This document shows, piece by piece, positions 1 to 7,259 of a stretch of DNA of 11,900 nucleotides. The first letter of the stretch is position 1; each line of letters opens with the position of its first letter. A model generated the notes under the pieces. The model was not told the DNA's origin. It saw only the letters and a list, made by a program, of their open reading frames with translations, and searched no databases. The position numbers and the translations under genes are program-made. The stretch comes from an uncultured Campylobacter sp. (GTDB lineage Bacteria > Campylobacterota > Campylobacteria > Campylobacterales > Campylobacteraceae), in contig CAAHEJ010000073.1 in assembly GCA_900772495.1 (NCBI GenBank), positions 1 to 11,900 on the forward strand. The letters are read 5' to 3'.

Positions 1-23
1 AAGCAAGCCACAAAACGGGCAAA

Positions 24-758
24 TTGCAAGCTAAAAATTTAAGCAAAAGTCAAAACAAGCTTAAAGCAAGCACAAAGCCCTGCGTTCTCATCGTTACAAG
101 CAAAAAATGGAATTTTAAAAATTACAAAATCCTAGCTAAAAAATGCCCAAAATTCAGCTTTCACTTGATGAAAGATGAGCTAGACACAGCCAAAATTCAC
201 GCCTTAAAGCCAAAATGGATATTTTTCCCGCATTTTTCACACTACATACCCGAAGAAATTTACGCTCATTACCCTTGCGTAGGCTTTCACGAGGCAAATC
301 TCCCCTATGGGCGCGGAGGCTCGCCGCTGCAAAACCACATTGTGCGCGGACTTTACCACATACACATAAACGCCATAGCCGTTGAAAAGGGCATTGACAG
401 CGGCAAGGTTTATCTTAAACGCAAGTTTGATTTAAGCAAAGGTAGTGCGGAAAAGCTCTATAAAAAGGCGTCTTTCATCGTTTTTAACGAGATGATACCT
501 TATATTTTGGAGCATTCGCCAAAGCCAAAGGCTCAAAAAGGCGAAGCAGTAGTGTTTAAACGGCGCACGAGCGCGCAAAGCGAGCTTACAAGCCTGAAAG
601 AGCCAAATTTAAGGCAAATTTATGATTTCATACGAATGCTTGACGCCCCAAGCTACCCAAAAGCCTTTATTTGCTTTGACAAATTCACGCTCACGCTCCA
701 CAAGGCAAGGCTTAGCAAAAATAAAATCAAAGGTAGGTTCATCATCAATGAAAAATAA
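24..758 (+). CDS. Formyltransferase-family protein (probable sugar N-formyltransferase), possibly 5' partial
   Basis: The protein resembles the formyl_trans_N fold shared by methionyl-tRNA and sugar-nucleotide formyltransferases, which move a formyl group from N10-formyl-tetrahydrofolate to an amine. Visible are the first beta strand (VLIVTSKKWN, about 21-30), the core loop FHEANLPYGRGGSPLQN (88-104, His89), the GIDSG turn with Asp125, and a C-terminal block ending in YPKAF (211-215) seen in sugar-modifying members rather than in Fmt. In the classic Asn-x-His-Asp triad the Asn position is Gly87. I recall that relatives with the RGGSPLQN loop often vary here. The listed start is TTG with no good ribosome site, and the frame stays open to the window edge. 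The Lys/Ser/Gln-rich stretch before the fold (about 1-18) is not part of the domain, so the true start may lie outside. The 11-base overlap with the deacetylase gene downstream suggests joint action on one sugar. Its substrate is unknown. Confidence 0.8.
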   Translation: MQAKNLSKSQNKLKASTKPCVLIVTSKKWNFKNYKILAKKCPKFSFHLMKDELDTAKIHALKPKWIFFPHFSHYIPEEIYAHYPCVGFHEANLPYGRGGSPLQNHIVRGLYHIHINAIAVEKGIDSGKVYLKRKFDLSKGSAEKLYKKASFIVFNEMIPYILEHSPKPKAQKGEAVVFKRRTSAQSELTSLKEPNLRQIYDFIRMLDAPSYPKAFICFDKFTLTLHKARLSKNKIKGRFIINEK

Positions 759-1428
759 ACTTCTCATCATCGCCGCGCACCCAGATGACGAGGTGTTAGG
801 CTGCTTTGGCACGGCTGCAAGGCTCATCAAAGAGGGCTTTGAAGCCTACACGCTCATTTTGGGCGAGGGCAAGACAAGCCGCGGCGAGCAGGCAAATGCG
901 AGCGATTTTCAGCAAGAAATGGATATTTTAGAGCAAGAGTGCCTTAAAGCTAACGAGCTTATCGGCATTAAAGAGGTTTTTCGCTCACATTTTGCGGACA
1001 ACCGCTTTGACAGCGCGAATTTGCTCGACATTGTCAAAGCCGTTGAAAAAGTCGTGGCAAAAATTCAGCCAAATGTGCTTTTTGCGCACTATGAAAGGGA
1101 CTTAAATATAGACCATCAGCTTGCTTTTAAGGCTGCACTTACCGCCACTCGCGCCCTAAAAGGGCAAAGTGTGCGTGAATTTTACAGCTTTGAAGTGGTG
1201 TCATCGACTGAATTTAACTATCCTTTGAGCTTTTGCCCAAATTGTTACTTTGATATAAGCGCCACTTTGCAAGACAAGCTCAATGCAATGAGCCTTTACA
1301 AATCAGAGCTTTGCGAGTTTCCACACCCAAGAAGCCTTGAAAACATAGAGCTTAACGCTAAGTATCACGGCGTGCGTGTCGGTGTGAGCTACGCCGAAGC
1401 ATTTGTAGGCATAAGAGTGCTGAGATAA
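748..1428 (+). CDS. PIG-L/LmbE family N-deacetylase
   Basis: This 226-residue protein belongs to the zinc-dependent PIG-L/LmbE family, which removes N-acetyl groups from sugars and related compounds in the cytoplasm. The metal and catalytic signature AHPDDE is at residues 10-15, and the second signature HYERDLNIDH is at 114-123, providing the third metal ligand His123. The length is typical for the family. The ATG at 748 was chosen because it sits directly before the family N-terminus (MKNKLLIIAAHPDDE) and has AGGTAGG at 731-737 as a ribosome site. A longer reading from 622 would only add translated formyltransferase sequence. The start overlaps the stop of the formyltransferase gene by 11 bases, so the two are probably translationally coupled. 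Inference: the pair removes an acetyl group and then adds a formyl group on a nonulosonate or other surface sugar. The exact substrate cannot be read from sequence. Confidence 0.87.
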   Translation: MKNKLLIIAAHPDDEVLGCFGTAARLIKEGFEAYTLILGEGKTSRGEQANASDFQQEMDILEQECLKANELIGIKEVFRSHFADNRFDSANLLDIVKAVEKVVAKIQPNVLFAHYERDLNIDHQLAFKAALTATRALKGQSVREFYSFEVVSSTEFNYPLSFCPNCYFDISATLQDKLNAMSLYKSELCEFPHPRSLENIELNAKYHGVRVGVSYAEAFVGIRVLR

Positions 1429-1612
1429 TTTGCCTAAATTTAGCTAAAAATTGCCTTTTTGTGTGCTTATAAGGACTAATCTCAAAAAGAGCCAAAGCCT
1501 TTTCAATGACTTACAAACGAGTAAGTAAAGAGCGATTACACCTTGCAACTCATTTGCTTATAACAACATTACAAACAAGGCTTTAAACCCTGCTTGATAC
1601 ACTATTCATCGC

Positions 1613-1638
1613 AAGAGTTTGCGCGAACACAAACTCTT
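1613..1638. terminator. Inverted repeat between convergent genes, possible terminator
   Basis: AAGAGTTTG (1613-1621) and CAAACTCTT (1630-1638) form a perfect 9-base-pair stem with an 8-base loop. It lies between the convergent deacetylase (+) and META lipoprotein (-) genes, where a bidirectional terminator would be expected. Neither side has a strong T run (the + strand continues AGCAATTTAGATTATTT), so intrinsic termination is only a possibility. I see no gene in the rest of 1429-1649. Confidence 0.4.
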
Positions 1639-1649
1639 AGCAATTTAGA

Positions 1650-2063
1650 TTATTTAAAATAAATTTTCATTTCTTTTGATTGCAAAATTAACTTATCGTT
1701 TTCTTTGCCAAGCGTGAATTCGCCGGTTAATTGCGAAAGCAAAGTATCCTCAAAAAGCATCACTTCGGGCGGGCAAAGCATTTTTGTCGCGCCACCATTG
1801 CCCGCAAAGGCGATTTTGTTGCCTTTTAGACTCAACGAGCCAAAAAAGCTGTTGCAACCCGCAAAGCCGTTGTAATCGTTTTTTGAAAACAAAATGCTTG
1901 CATTGTCATCTTGCAAAGGCGATGGCGTAAAGGTTTCGCCTGCAACGATGATTTTGTCGATGATAAGGCTTTTGTTTTCTATGTCGGTAAAAGCCACGCC
2001 GTTTTTGCTCTCGCACGCCATAAACGCCAACGCACAAGCCATTATGTAAAGGTATTTTTTCAT
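1650..2063 (-). CDS. META-domain (HslJ-like) lipoprotein
   Basis: The 137-residue product begins with a lipoprotein signal peptide (MKKYLYIMACALAFMAC) with Cys17 as the probable lipidation site. The -3 residue is Phe rather than the usual Leu, so the lipobox is not perfect. The mature part is a single META/HslJ-type domain: GFAGCNSFFGSL (66-77), then GATKMLCPPE (91-100) and a following amphipathic helix, matching the family pattern GCNxxxG ... TxMxC. Proteins of this fold are envelope proteins; E. coli HslJ is linked to heat and novobiocin tolerance. A biochemical role is not established. ATG at 2063 is preferred because AAGGAC lies just upstream and the signal peptide starts there; the longer open frame reaching 2396 enters the gene before it and is not credible. 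It follows the PLP-enzyme gene on the same strand after 184 bp, with a possible own promoter. Confidence 0.85.
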   Translation of the reverse strand: MKKYLYIMACALAFMACESKNGVAFTDIENKSLIIDKIIVAGETFTPSPLQDDNASILFSKNDYNGFAGCNSFFGSLSLKGNKIAFAGNGGATKMLCPPEVMLFEDTLLSQLTGEFTLGKENDKLILQSKEMKIYFK

Positions 2064-2098
2064 CTTTGTCCTTTCGGTTTTTGTAAAATTTGTGAAAG

Positions 2099-2104
2099 AT
2101 TTTA
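2099..2104 (-). promoter_or_regulatory. Possible -10 box for the META lipoprotein gene
   Basis: On the minus strand TAAAAT lies 35 bases before the ATG at 2063, in AT-rich sequence with no recognisable -35. This fits the loose Campylobacter sigma70 style but could also occur by chance. Confidence 0.3.
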
Positions 2105-2164
2105 ACAAAGTTGTGTAAATTAAAGACAAAGATTTGGTAAATTTAAGCATTATTTTTATTTTAA

Positions 2165-2203
2165 TGGATTGCCACGCTTTACTTTCGCAAAGCTTGCAAT
2201 GAC
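2165..2203. repeat. REP-like palindromic element
   Basis: The element starts TGGATTGCCACGC and ends CTTGCAATGAC. Its arms pair as ATTGC (2168-2172) with GCAAT (2196-2200) and GCTTT (2176-2180) with AAAGC (2189-2193), separated by a small interior loop and closed by an 8-base loop. On the minus strand it reads GTCATTGC ... GCGTGGCAATCCA, which closely matches, from memory, a dispersed REP-like palindrome found in many unrelated bacterial genomes. It lies between two minus-strand genes and could act as a transcription stop or mRNA-stabilising hairpin for the PLP-enzyme gene. Only one copy is present in this window. Confidence 0.65.
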
Positions 2204-2247
2204 AAATAAGGCGCAAATTCAACCACCTTGCAAACCAAAAAGCAAGC

Positions 2248-3216
2248 TTAAAAGCCCTTATAAGCGTATCTTGCAAGCATACTTTCATTTCCTCTTGTGC
2301 CGCCTTGATGGATATAAAGCACCTTATGCGTGAAAATGTCGCGGTAAAAAAGCATAGTCCGCAGCCCCACGCCATCATAAAGCAGGCTAAATTCAATGCC
2401 CGTTTGCTCTAATGCCCTTTGGTAAATGCTTAAAAGCTCCTTGTAAGGCTTGGCAAAATGGAATTTGCACGGAGTTTTGAGGATAAACAAATTCGCCTCT
2501 TTTGTCCCAAAAAGCGAGTGTTTTACCCTTTGCAAGAAATGAGCTGAATTCGTATCTAAATCGCTTTTTTCATCGATGATTTTTATGTCAAAATTTGGTT
2601 CTAAGGCAAGCATTTGTCGTTTAAGATAGCTCTCATCGCCCACGCAAGCGCAGGTAAATACGCGAAATTCGCTGAATTTAGCCAAGTAAAGCGCACTTGC
2701 GCCCGTGCCAGCGGACAAAAATATGTCAAATTTGCGTTTCATTTCTTTGCTTTGCATTTTTATCTCATCAGCAAGCGTTTTAAAGCCCCATTGTGCTTCT
2801 TTGCACGCCACGCCCTCTTCGATGAAAATGTCCTTTTCCTCGCACAATTTTAAAGCCATTTCTTTGCGCGTGGTAAATTCGGTATTTTCTACTATCTGTG
2901 CGCCATTTTTAAGGGCAAAGGCATAGTTGCCACAGGGATTTTGCTTTAAAAAATTTGAGATTTTTTCACACACAAAAATGAGCGCAAAGCCCTTTTGCCT
3001 CGCAAACACACTTAAAGCCGCAAGCGCGTTGCTTTGAGATGAACCATAGCTTATTATCCTTAAATTTGGCTCGAATTTATGAGCGTTTTGGACGAAAAAT
3101 TCAAGCTTTCGCGCCTTGTTTCCGCCAAGATAATCGCCTAACAAATCATCGCGTTTGATAAAAAATTCAAAGCCATCAAGTAGGGCGCGCTGAATGGGGC
3201 TTGATTCTTTCATCAT
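2248..3216 (-). CDS. PLP-dependent enzyme, ACC deaminase/D-cysteine desulfhydrase family
   Basis: This 322-residue protein has the family features of the 1-aminocyclopropane-1-carboxylate deaminase/D-cysteine desulfhydrase group (fold-type II PLP enzymes). The FIKRDDLLGDYLGGNKARKLE block (19-39) carries the probable Schiff-base Lys34, QSN (61-63) carries the candidate nucleophile Ser62, LSAGTGASA (167-175) is the phosphate-binding loop, and Tyr280 lies in the C-terminal substrate region. Members usually read QSNH or QSNQ; here it is QSNA, so substrate use may differ. In bacteria the more likely activity is removal of sulfide and ammonia from D-cysteine or a related D-amino acid, not ethylene-precursor breakdown, but this is inference. 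The ATG at 3216 overlaps the MotB-like gene stop as ATGA, a typical translational-coupling junction. A second ATG follows immediately at 3213. Confidence 0.82.
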   Translation of the reverse strand: MMKESSPIQRALLDGFEFFIKRDDLLGDYLGGNKARKLEFFVQNAHKFEPNLRIISYGSSQSNALAALSVFARQKGFALIFVCEKISNFLKQNPCGNYAFALKNGAQIVENTEFTTRKEMALKLCEEKDIFIEEGVACKEAQWGFKTLADEIKMQSKEMKRKFDIFLSAGTGASALYLAKFSEFRVFTCACVGDESYLKRQMLALEPNFDIKIIDEKSDLDTNSAHFLQRVKHSLFGTKEANLFILKTPCKFHFAKPYKELLSIYQRALEQTGIEFSLLYDGVGLRTMLFYRDIFTHKVLYIHQGGTRGNESMLARYAYKGF

Positions 3217-4043
3217 TGATTTAAAATTTCACCCATTTTTTGCAAGATATATTCATCTGAAAATACAAGGCGCATTGACACGCCATTTTGCTTGCCCCAC
3301 GCGCGAACGCTGAAAAGTAGGTATTTTTGCACTCGTTCATCTTTGTAAAAAGAAGCGATAAAGCTCATCAGTTCGTTGGTGCGGCGAGCTGATAAGTCAA
3401 TTTTTTGAGGCAATGAAAGCTCATTTTCGTTTGCAAAAACTTCAATGTTAATATACTCTAAACCCCTCATCAGCTCTTTGTTTTGCAAAATGCTGTCAAA
3501 ATAAGCACTAAAAATCTTGCGTAGTTTAGGTTTCATTTCGTTTTTGATGAGGGGCGAGTTTTCCCCAAAAACAAGCGCGCTCGGCAAAACAAACGCGCCC
3601 GTTTGCGCATCAAGGGTGATTTGCTGGTCAAATTTAGCTTGCAACTCAAAGATAAAGTCGTTTCTAATGGTATGAAGCTCTTTAAGTCGCTCTTTGACAA
3701 TGGCGAATTTATCCTTTAAATTTCTCAGCGTGCTGTCTTTTTCTTCAAGTCGCACTATGAGCGACAAAAGCTCTTTGTCGTGTTTGTTGAAAGTTTGATT
3801 AGCGTCTAATTTCTTGCCAAATTCAAAAACACGCCCTTGCTGACGCACAAATTCGTGCTTTTCTTCCTCAAATTTAGCCCGCTCTTTTGCCAAAATCGCC
3901 CTTTGTTGCTCGAAATCATTGCGCGTTAAAGCACTTTTCAGCAAAATGCCCGCAAGCACAAACAAAAAGATAAACAAAAGCCCAGCCATTAAATTTGCAT
4001 AGCTAGCGTAAAAAAAATTATCCTCTGAATTTGAATTTTTCAT
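3213..4043 (-). CDS. MotB/OmpA-like membrane protein (ZorB-like stator subunit)
   Basis: This 276-residue protein has the build of a MotB-type stator subunit: a short cytoplasmic N-terminus, one membrane helix (about 18-37), a charged helical segment (about 42-140) and an OmpA-like periplasmic domain (about 148-276). Domain cues are FVLPSALVFGENSPLIKNEM (151-170), INIEVFAN (198-205), LSARRTNELMSFI (217-229) and FSVRAWG (244-250). The segment just before the helix, YASYANLMAGLLF (12-24), matches the SYADLM motif of MotB/ZorB proteins, but the conserved proton-binding Asp is Asn17 (codon AAT on the minus strand, positions 3993-3995), and no other acidic residue lies in the helix. The Asp of the OmpA peptidoglycan loop is also missing. 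Its start overlaps the stop of the MotA-like gene by one base, so the two are surely a unit. Cellular function is unknown. Confidence 0.82.
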   Translation of the reverse strand: MKNSNSEDNFFYASYANLMAGLLFIFLFVLAGILLKSALTRNDFEQQRAILAKERAKFEEEKHEFVRQQGRVFEFGKKLDANQTFNKHDKELLSLIVRLEEKDSTLRNLKDKFAIVKERLKELHTIRNDFIFELQAKFDQQITLDAQTGAFVLPSALVFGENSPLIKNEMKPKLRKIFSAYFDSILQNKELMRGLEYINIEVFANENELSLPQKIDLSARRTNELMSFIASFYKDERVQKYLLFSVRAWGKQNGVSMRLVFSDEYILQKMGEILNQ

Positions 4044-5341
4044 TATTTTCCGCTGTTGTTTTCTTTAAATTTAGCGATAACCTCACTCGCTTCGTTGTCA
4101 AGCTGCGTGATGTCGGCTTTAAGCCTTGACATTAGCTCTATGCCTCCATCGATATGCTTTTCTTCCTCATAAGCTTCTTTAAATTCGCGTATGCCTTGTA
4201 TCATACTTTGTTTAAAGCCTTGAAAAACCTTTTCTTGATTTTGTAGCATTAAATCCTGATAATAACCAAAACTTCGTTTGAAATTTTCTATCTTTTCATC
4301 AAGGGCGGCAAGCGTTTTGTCAAGGTGCACCACGCGCTCGTTGCTGATACTTAAAAGATGGTTGTATTGTTCTGACATTTTTGAGTTGATGTCTTTGAGA
4401 TTGTGTTGGAGCGAGCTAATCGCATCAGTCATATCCAAATACACCCTACTTAAATCTTTTTGATTTTTTTGCGCGCGGTGTAGTTCGTTCATATTTTGCT
4501 TGATATGCTCGCTACTTAAATGTATAGCCTTTTCCTCCACGCTTAGCATCTCTTGGAAAAGCCCAAATTTACGCTCTATACTGTGATTAAGCTCTTTAAA
4601 AAAATCCTCGTTGCTTACTTGCTCGAAGATAATGCCGATTTTCTCAAAATGCGCTAGCCCTTGCGTGAAGTATCTTTGCTCTAACTCCTCTTTTGTCCAA
4701 AAAAAGTTGCTTGTGGAATTTCTTTGGCGGTATAAAAGTCTTTGAATTTTGCTGCGCCCAAAGCGCTCAAAAAAAATCCACCACAAAGACAAAAAAATTC
4801 CATAAACAGCGACATAAAACGCGTTGCTTATGCCACCTAAAAAGTGCGAAATTTCCAACTCTAATGAGTCTAAATCACCCACATTGAACTTTGGCATAAA
4901 CAAGGCTATGCTGATAAATGTGCCTAAAATGCCAAGCGTAGCAAAAACGGCTGGGGCAACGCTGGCGTAATTTTCGTTTTTAAAATTTGCCACATACGCG
5001 TCCGCAAAGTCATCAAAGCTCGCATTACTCTTTATTTCCTTGCCGATTTTTAAGAAATTTCGCATTATGTAGGCTTTTAGGGCGTGTTTGAATTCATCTT
5101 TTTGCTGCTCAAACAAACTTGAAGCGTATTCGGTGTTGTGTTTGGCAAAGATTAGGGCGATAAACAAAATCAACCCCATAAACACAAGCGTTTCAAGCTC
5201 CATTTTAAAGTCAATGCGCCCAAAATACGCCGCCACAGCCAAAGCATAAATCGCACAAGGGATAAAGATAATTTTAAGATAAACTAAAAAGCCCTTGCGC
5301 TCTTTGATTTCGGGCAGGACAAGTTGGTCGATTTGGCTCAT
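4043..5341 (-). CDS. MotA/TolQ/ExbB-like membrane protein with long cytoplasmic helical tail (ZorA-like)
   Basis: The 432-residue product has four likely membrane helices (about 19-39, 49-66, 127-149, 170-192). The third holds the MotA/TolQ/ExbB signature APAVFATLGILGTFISIAL (129-147), and the fourth the small-residue helix ISNAFYVAVYGIFLSL (171-186). Residues about 195-432 form a long, charged, mostly helical tail, longer than in MotA, TolQ or ExbB and reminiscent of the cytoplasmic tail of the anti-phage protein ZorA. Such proteins form pentamers around a dimer of the MotB-like partner and turn ion flow into rotation or force. The partner gene directly follows with a one-base overlap. Start ATG at 5341 has only a weak GAGAG ribosome site. 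No ZorC, ZorD or ZorE homologue is in the window, so a full Zorya system is not supported. I recall a similar gene pair next to fba in C. jejuni. Confidence 0.82.
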   Translation of the reverse strand: MSQIDQLVLPEIKERKGFLVYLKIIFIPCAIYALAVAAYFGRIDFKMELETLVFMGLILFIALIFAKHNTEYASSLFEQQKDEFKHALKAYIMRNFLKIGKEIKSNASFDDFADAYVANFKNENYASVAPAVFATLGILGTFISIALFMPKFNVGDLDSLELEISHFLGGISNAFYVAVYGIFLSLWWIFFERFGRSKIQRLLYRQRNSTSNFFWTKEELEQRYFTQGLAHFEKIGIIFEQVSNEDFFKELNHSIERKFGLFQEMLSVEEKAIHLSSEHIKQNMNELHRAQKNQKDLSRVYLDMTDAISSLQHNLKDINSKMSEQYNHLLSISNERVVHLDKTLAALDEKIENFKRSFGYYQDLMLQNQEKVFQGFKQSMIQGIREFKEAYEEEKHIDGGIELMSRLKADITQLDNEASEVIAKFKENNSGK

Positions 5342-5541
5342 TTTGCTCTCTTTTGTTTTTAATTTTCCTTGAATTTTTAGCTTAATTTTGCTTTTTTCAC
5401 TTAAATTTTAGCTAAAATTTTGCCTAAAATTTGTAAATTTAAGATTTTTTTTTAAAAAATTTAAAAAAAATCACAAATTTTCAGCAAAAATTCAATAAAA
5501 ATTCAAATCACAAAAAATTAACGAAAATTTAAATTCACACA

Positions 5542-5559
5542 AAAAATTTGCAAATTTTT
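5542..5559. repeat. 18-bp perfect palindrome
   Basis: AAAAATTTGCAAATTTTT is a perfect inverted repeat centred between 5550 and 5551, about 90 bp upstream of the promoter at 5649-5677. It could be a site for a dimeric regulator or a nucleoid protein, but such palindromes are also likely by chance in sequence this rich in AAATTT words. Confidence 0.35.
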
Positions 5560-5648
5560 GCAATTTTTAAATTTTCTCAAATTTAAAAGCACGAAAATTA
5601 CAGGCTTTTAACGCATTTGTATGCCTTAAATGCTTGCTTTGCAAGATA

Positions 5649-5677
5649 TTGACAGAGTTTTTTGTTTTTGTTATTAT
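5649..5677 (+). promoter_or_regulatory. Sigma70-type promoter for the 5717 gene
   Basis: TTGACA (5649-5654) is followed by a 17-base spacer and TATTAT (5672-5677). The -35 is a perfect match and the -10 matches at five of six positions, which is unusually complete for this group. Transcription would start near 5684, giving a leader of about 33 bases before the ATG at 5717, with AAAGG at 5705-5709 as the ribosome site. Confidence 0.6.
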
Positions 5678-5716
5678 TGCGTTTTTTATTTAACTTCTTA
5701 AATTAAAGGCGATTTT

Positions 5717-7186
5717 ATGCAGGGTAGAATTTTGGGTTTTGAGAGTTCAAAAGGCGTTATTCGCGCCGAAAACGGCACAAGGTATAAATTTCACCAAAGA
5801 TATCCCATTACAAGCACTCTCGCAGGCTTTGGTGGATTTTGAGCTTAGTGATGGTAAGGCTGTGGGTATTTTTGTGCTAGATTTTGCGCAAAATGCCACA
5901 AATTCGCACTTTAATTCACAAAATTTTGCTCAAAACCCAAATTCAAACTCACAAAATTCAACTTTCACGCCAAATTCAAATATAAATTCAAATTTCGCAC
6001 AAGATTCAAACCCCACGCCAAATTTTTACGCCACTAAAAACCACATAAAACCAGAAGTAAGAGAGCTTAAAAAGAATTTCTCATTAACCTTGCTGTGCTT
6101 ATCCCAAGTGCTTTTATAATCGCCATTGTCGCTACTTTTACAAGGATAGTTTTAGAGCATTATGGCGCAATTGTTTCCATAGTAGCGGGACTTTTGATTA
6201 GGAATATTGTATTTTATACTCTTTTATAATCTCAGCAATTTCATTCAAAAACGCTCTAATAGCGAGAATTTGCTAGATAATTTTAAATTCGCTTTTCTCT
6301 TTGAGTGTATTTGTTTTGTTTGCGGTATCATTATTGCTAGTTTGCAAGGTCATCCAGATAGAGAATTGATTTATATGTTCTTAGTTTTGAGCTTAATTTT
6401 TGTTGTAGTTCATCTTGTATATTTGTATCGCTATTACAAAGAATTATCGCAAATTACAAATCAGCCCCTATTTTTATATGCCTTTTGGTGCAATGCAAGT
6501 TTCATTTTATCGCCTGTGGGCTTTGTTTTGTGGCTTGTGGCTTGGCTTGGGATTAAAGAGCTTAAACAGCACTCAGCCCTTTCGCCCAAAGAGCAAAAAG
6601 AAAAGCAAAACAAGAATTTTAAGCAAAAAAGCGACATTTTTTTCTACTTAACCCTACTTAATGTGATAACATTCGGGTATGCTTATATATTTTGGATATT
6701 TGCGTATCGCAAGGCTATGATGGCTTTAAGTGAAATCGCAAACAATCAAAAATTAGCCAAAATTTCTAAGACTTCTTTTTGGTTTTTGTGCTTGTTGTCT
6801 GTGATATGTTTTGTTTTTATGAGCATATTATCTGCAATACTGTCGCTTGGAGATTTAAATAACGTTTTTGATAGAAATCTTATAATGATGTTATATGTGT
6901 TGATTTTTTCTTTTGTGCTTGTAGGGATACCATTATTAGCCTTATGTTATTTCTTAAAAAACTCGGCAAAATAAGCAAACAAGATGACTTGTTTTTGTGG
7001 GCTTTTGTCCCTTTGCTATGCTTTTTGTTGTGTTGTGTGATATTTAGTCTTTTGTCGTTATTAGACTTAAAATTTACTTCTCCACTATTTTGGTATATTT
7101 GTAAAGCTTTTTGTATAGTTTTTATAGTTTGGAGCACAATTTTATATAAAAAGGCGTGGAAAAAATGTGGAGAATTTGGGGCTTAA
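5717..7186 (+). pseudogene. Multi-pass membrane protein gene broken by four single-base frame breaks
   Basis: Read through its breaks, this would be one protein of about 490 residues. It has a small N-terminal domain (MQGRILGFESSKGVIRAENG, then LVDFELSDGKAVGIFVLD) of a cold-shock-like type found before membrane domains, an Asn/Ser/Phe/Gln-rich linker with repeated NSNFAQ-like words (about 5890-6030), and at least six hydrophobic helices. The first frame stops at TGA 5840-5842. Frame changes are needed near 5787-5792 (one extra base in AAATTTC), 6069-6073 (one A missing), 6222-6225 (one extra T) and 6956-6961 (one A missing). On either side of each break the translations join smoothly, for example RYKF-TKDIP and CYFLKK-LGKISKQDD. 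Promoter and ribosome site look intact. Either the gene is decaying or these are base-calling errors at short runs; the intact large neighbours favour real decay or slippage. I cannot name the family with confidence. Confidence 0.72.
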
Positions 7187-7259
7187 ATTTAGCTAAAATT
7201 TAAGGCTTTGTATCCTACTTTTACACAAGTGTGTCAAAACCGCCATTTTGTTAGCTGAA

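Larger units (their letters stand above)
5342..5716. other. Very AT-rich divergent intergenic region
   Basis: This 375 bp region separates the divergent MotA-like gene (-) and the broken membrane-protein gene (+). I see no gene in it. It has long A and T runs (for example about 5444-5470), an 18-bp perfect palindrome at 5542-5559, and a good promoter for the rightward gene at 5649-5677. Leftward promoters probably lie in 5342-5440, where several TAAAAT-like boxes occur on the minus strand, none clearly best. Confidence 0.6.

Noticed and set aside
1429..1649. Small gene or RNA between convergent genes
   Set aside because: Short frames on both strands lack ribosome sites and recognisable products; only the hairpin at 1613-1638 stands out.
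2064..2396. Long N-terminal extension of the META lipoprotein
   Set aside because: It runs through the REP-like element and into the PLP-enzyme gene, and would bury the signal peptide.
3213..5341. A complete Zorya anti-phage system
   Set aside because: Only ZorA/ZorB-like genes are present. The next genes are a PLP enzyme and a lipoprotein, with no helicase, nuclease or EH-signature protein, so a defence role is not shown.
5739..6119. Separate gene from TTG 5739
   Set aside because: The N-terminal domain, promoter and ribosome site belong to ATG 5717; the two frames join at about 5790 to make one domain.
6944..7186. Separate small membrane protein gene
   Set aside because: Its first codons overlap the end of the preceding frame with the same amino acids one base out of register, and the hydrophobic pattern continues the larger broken gene.
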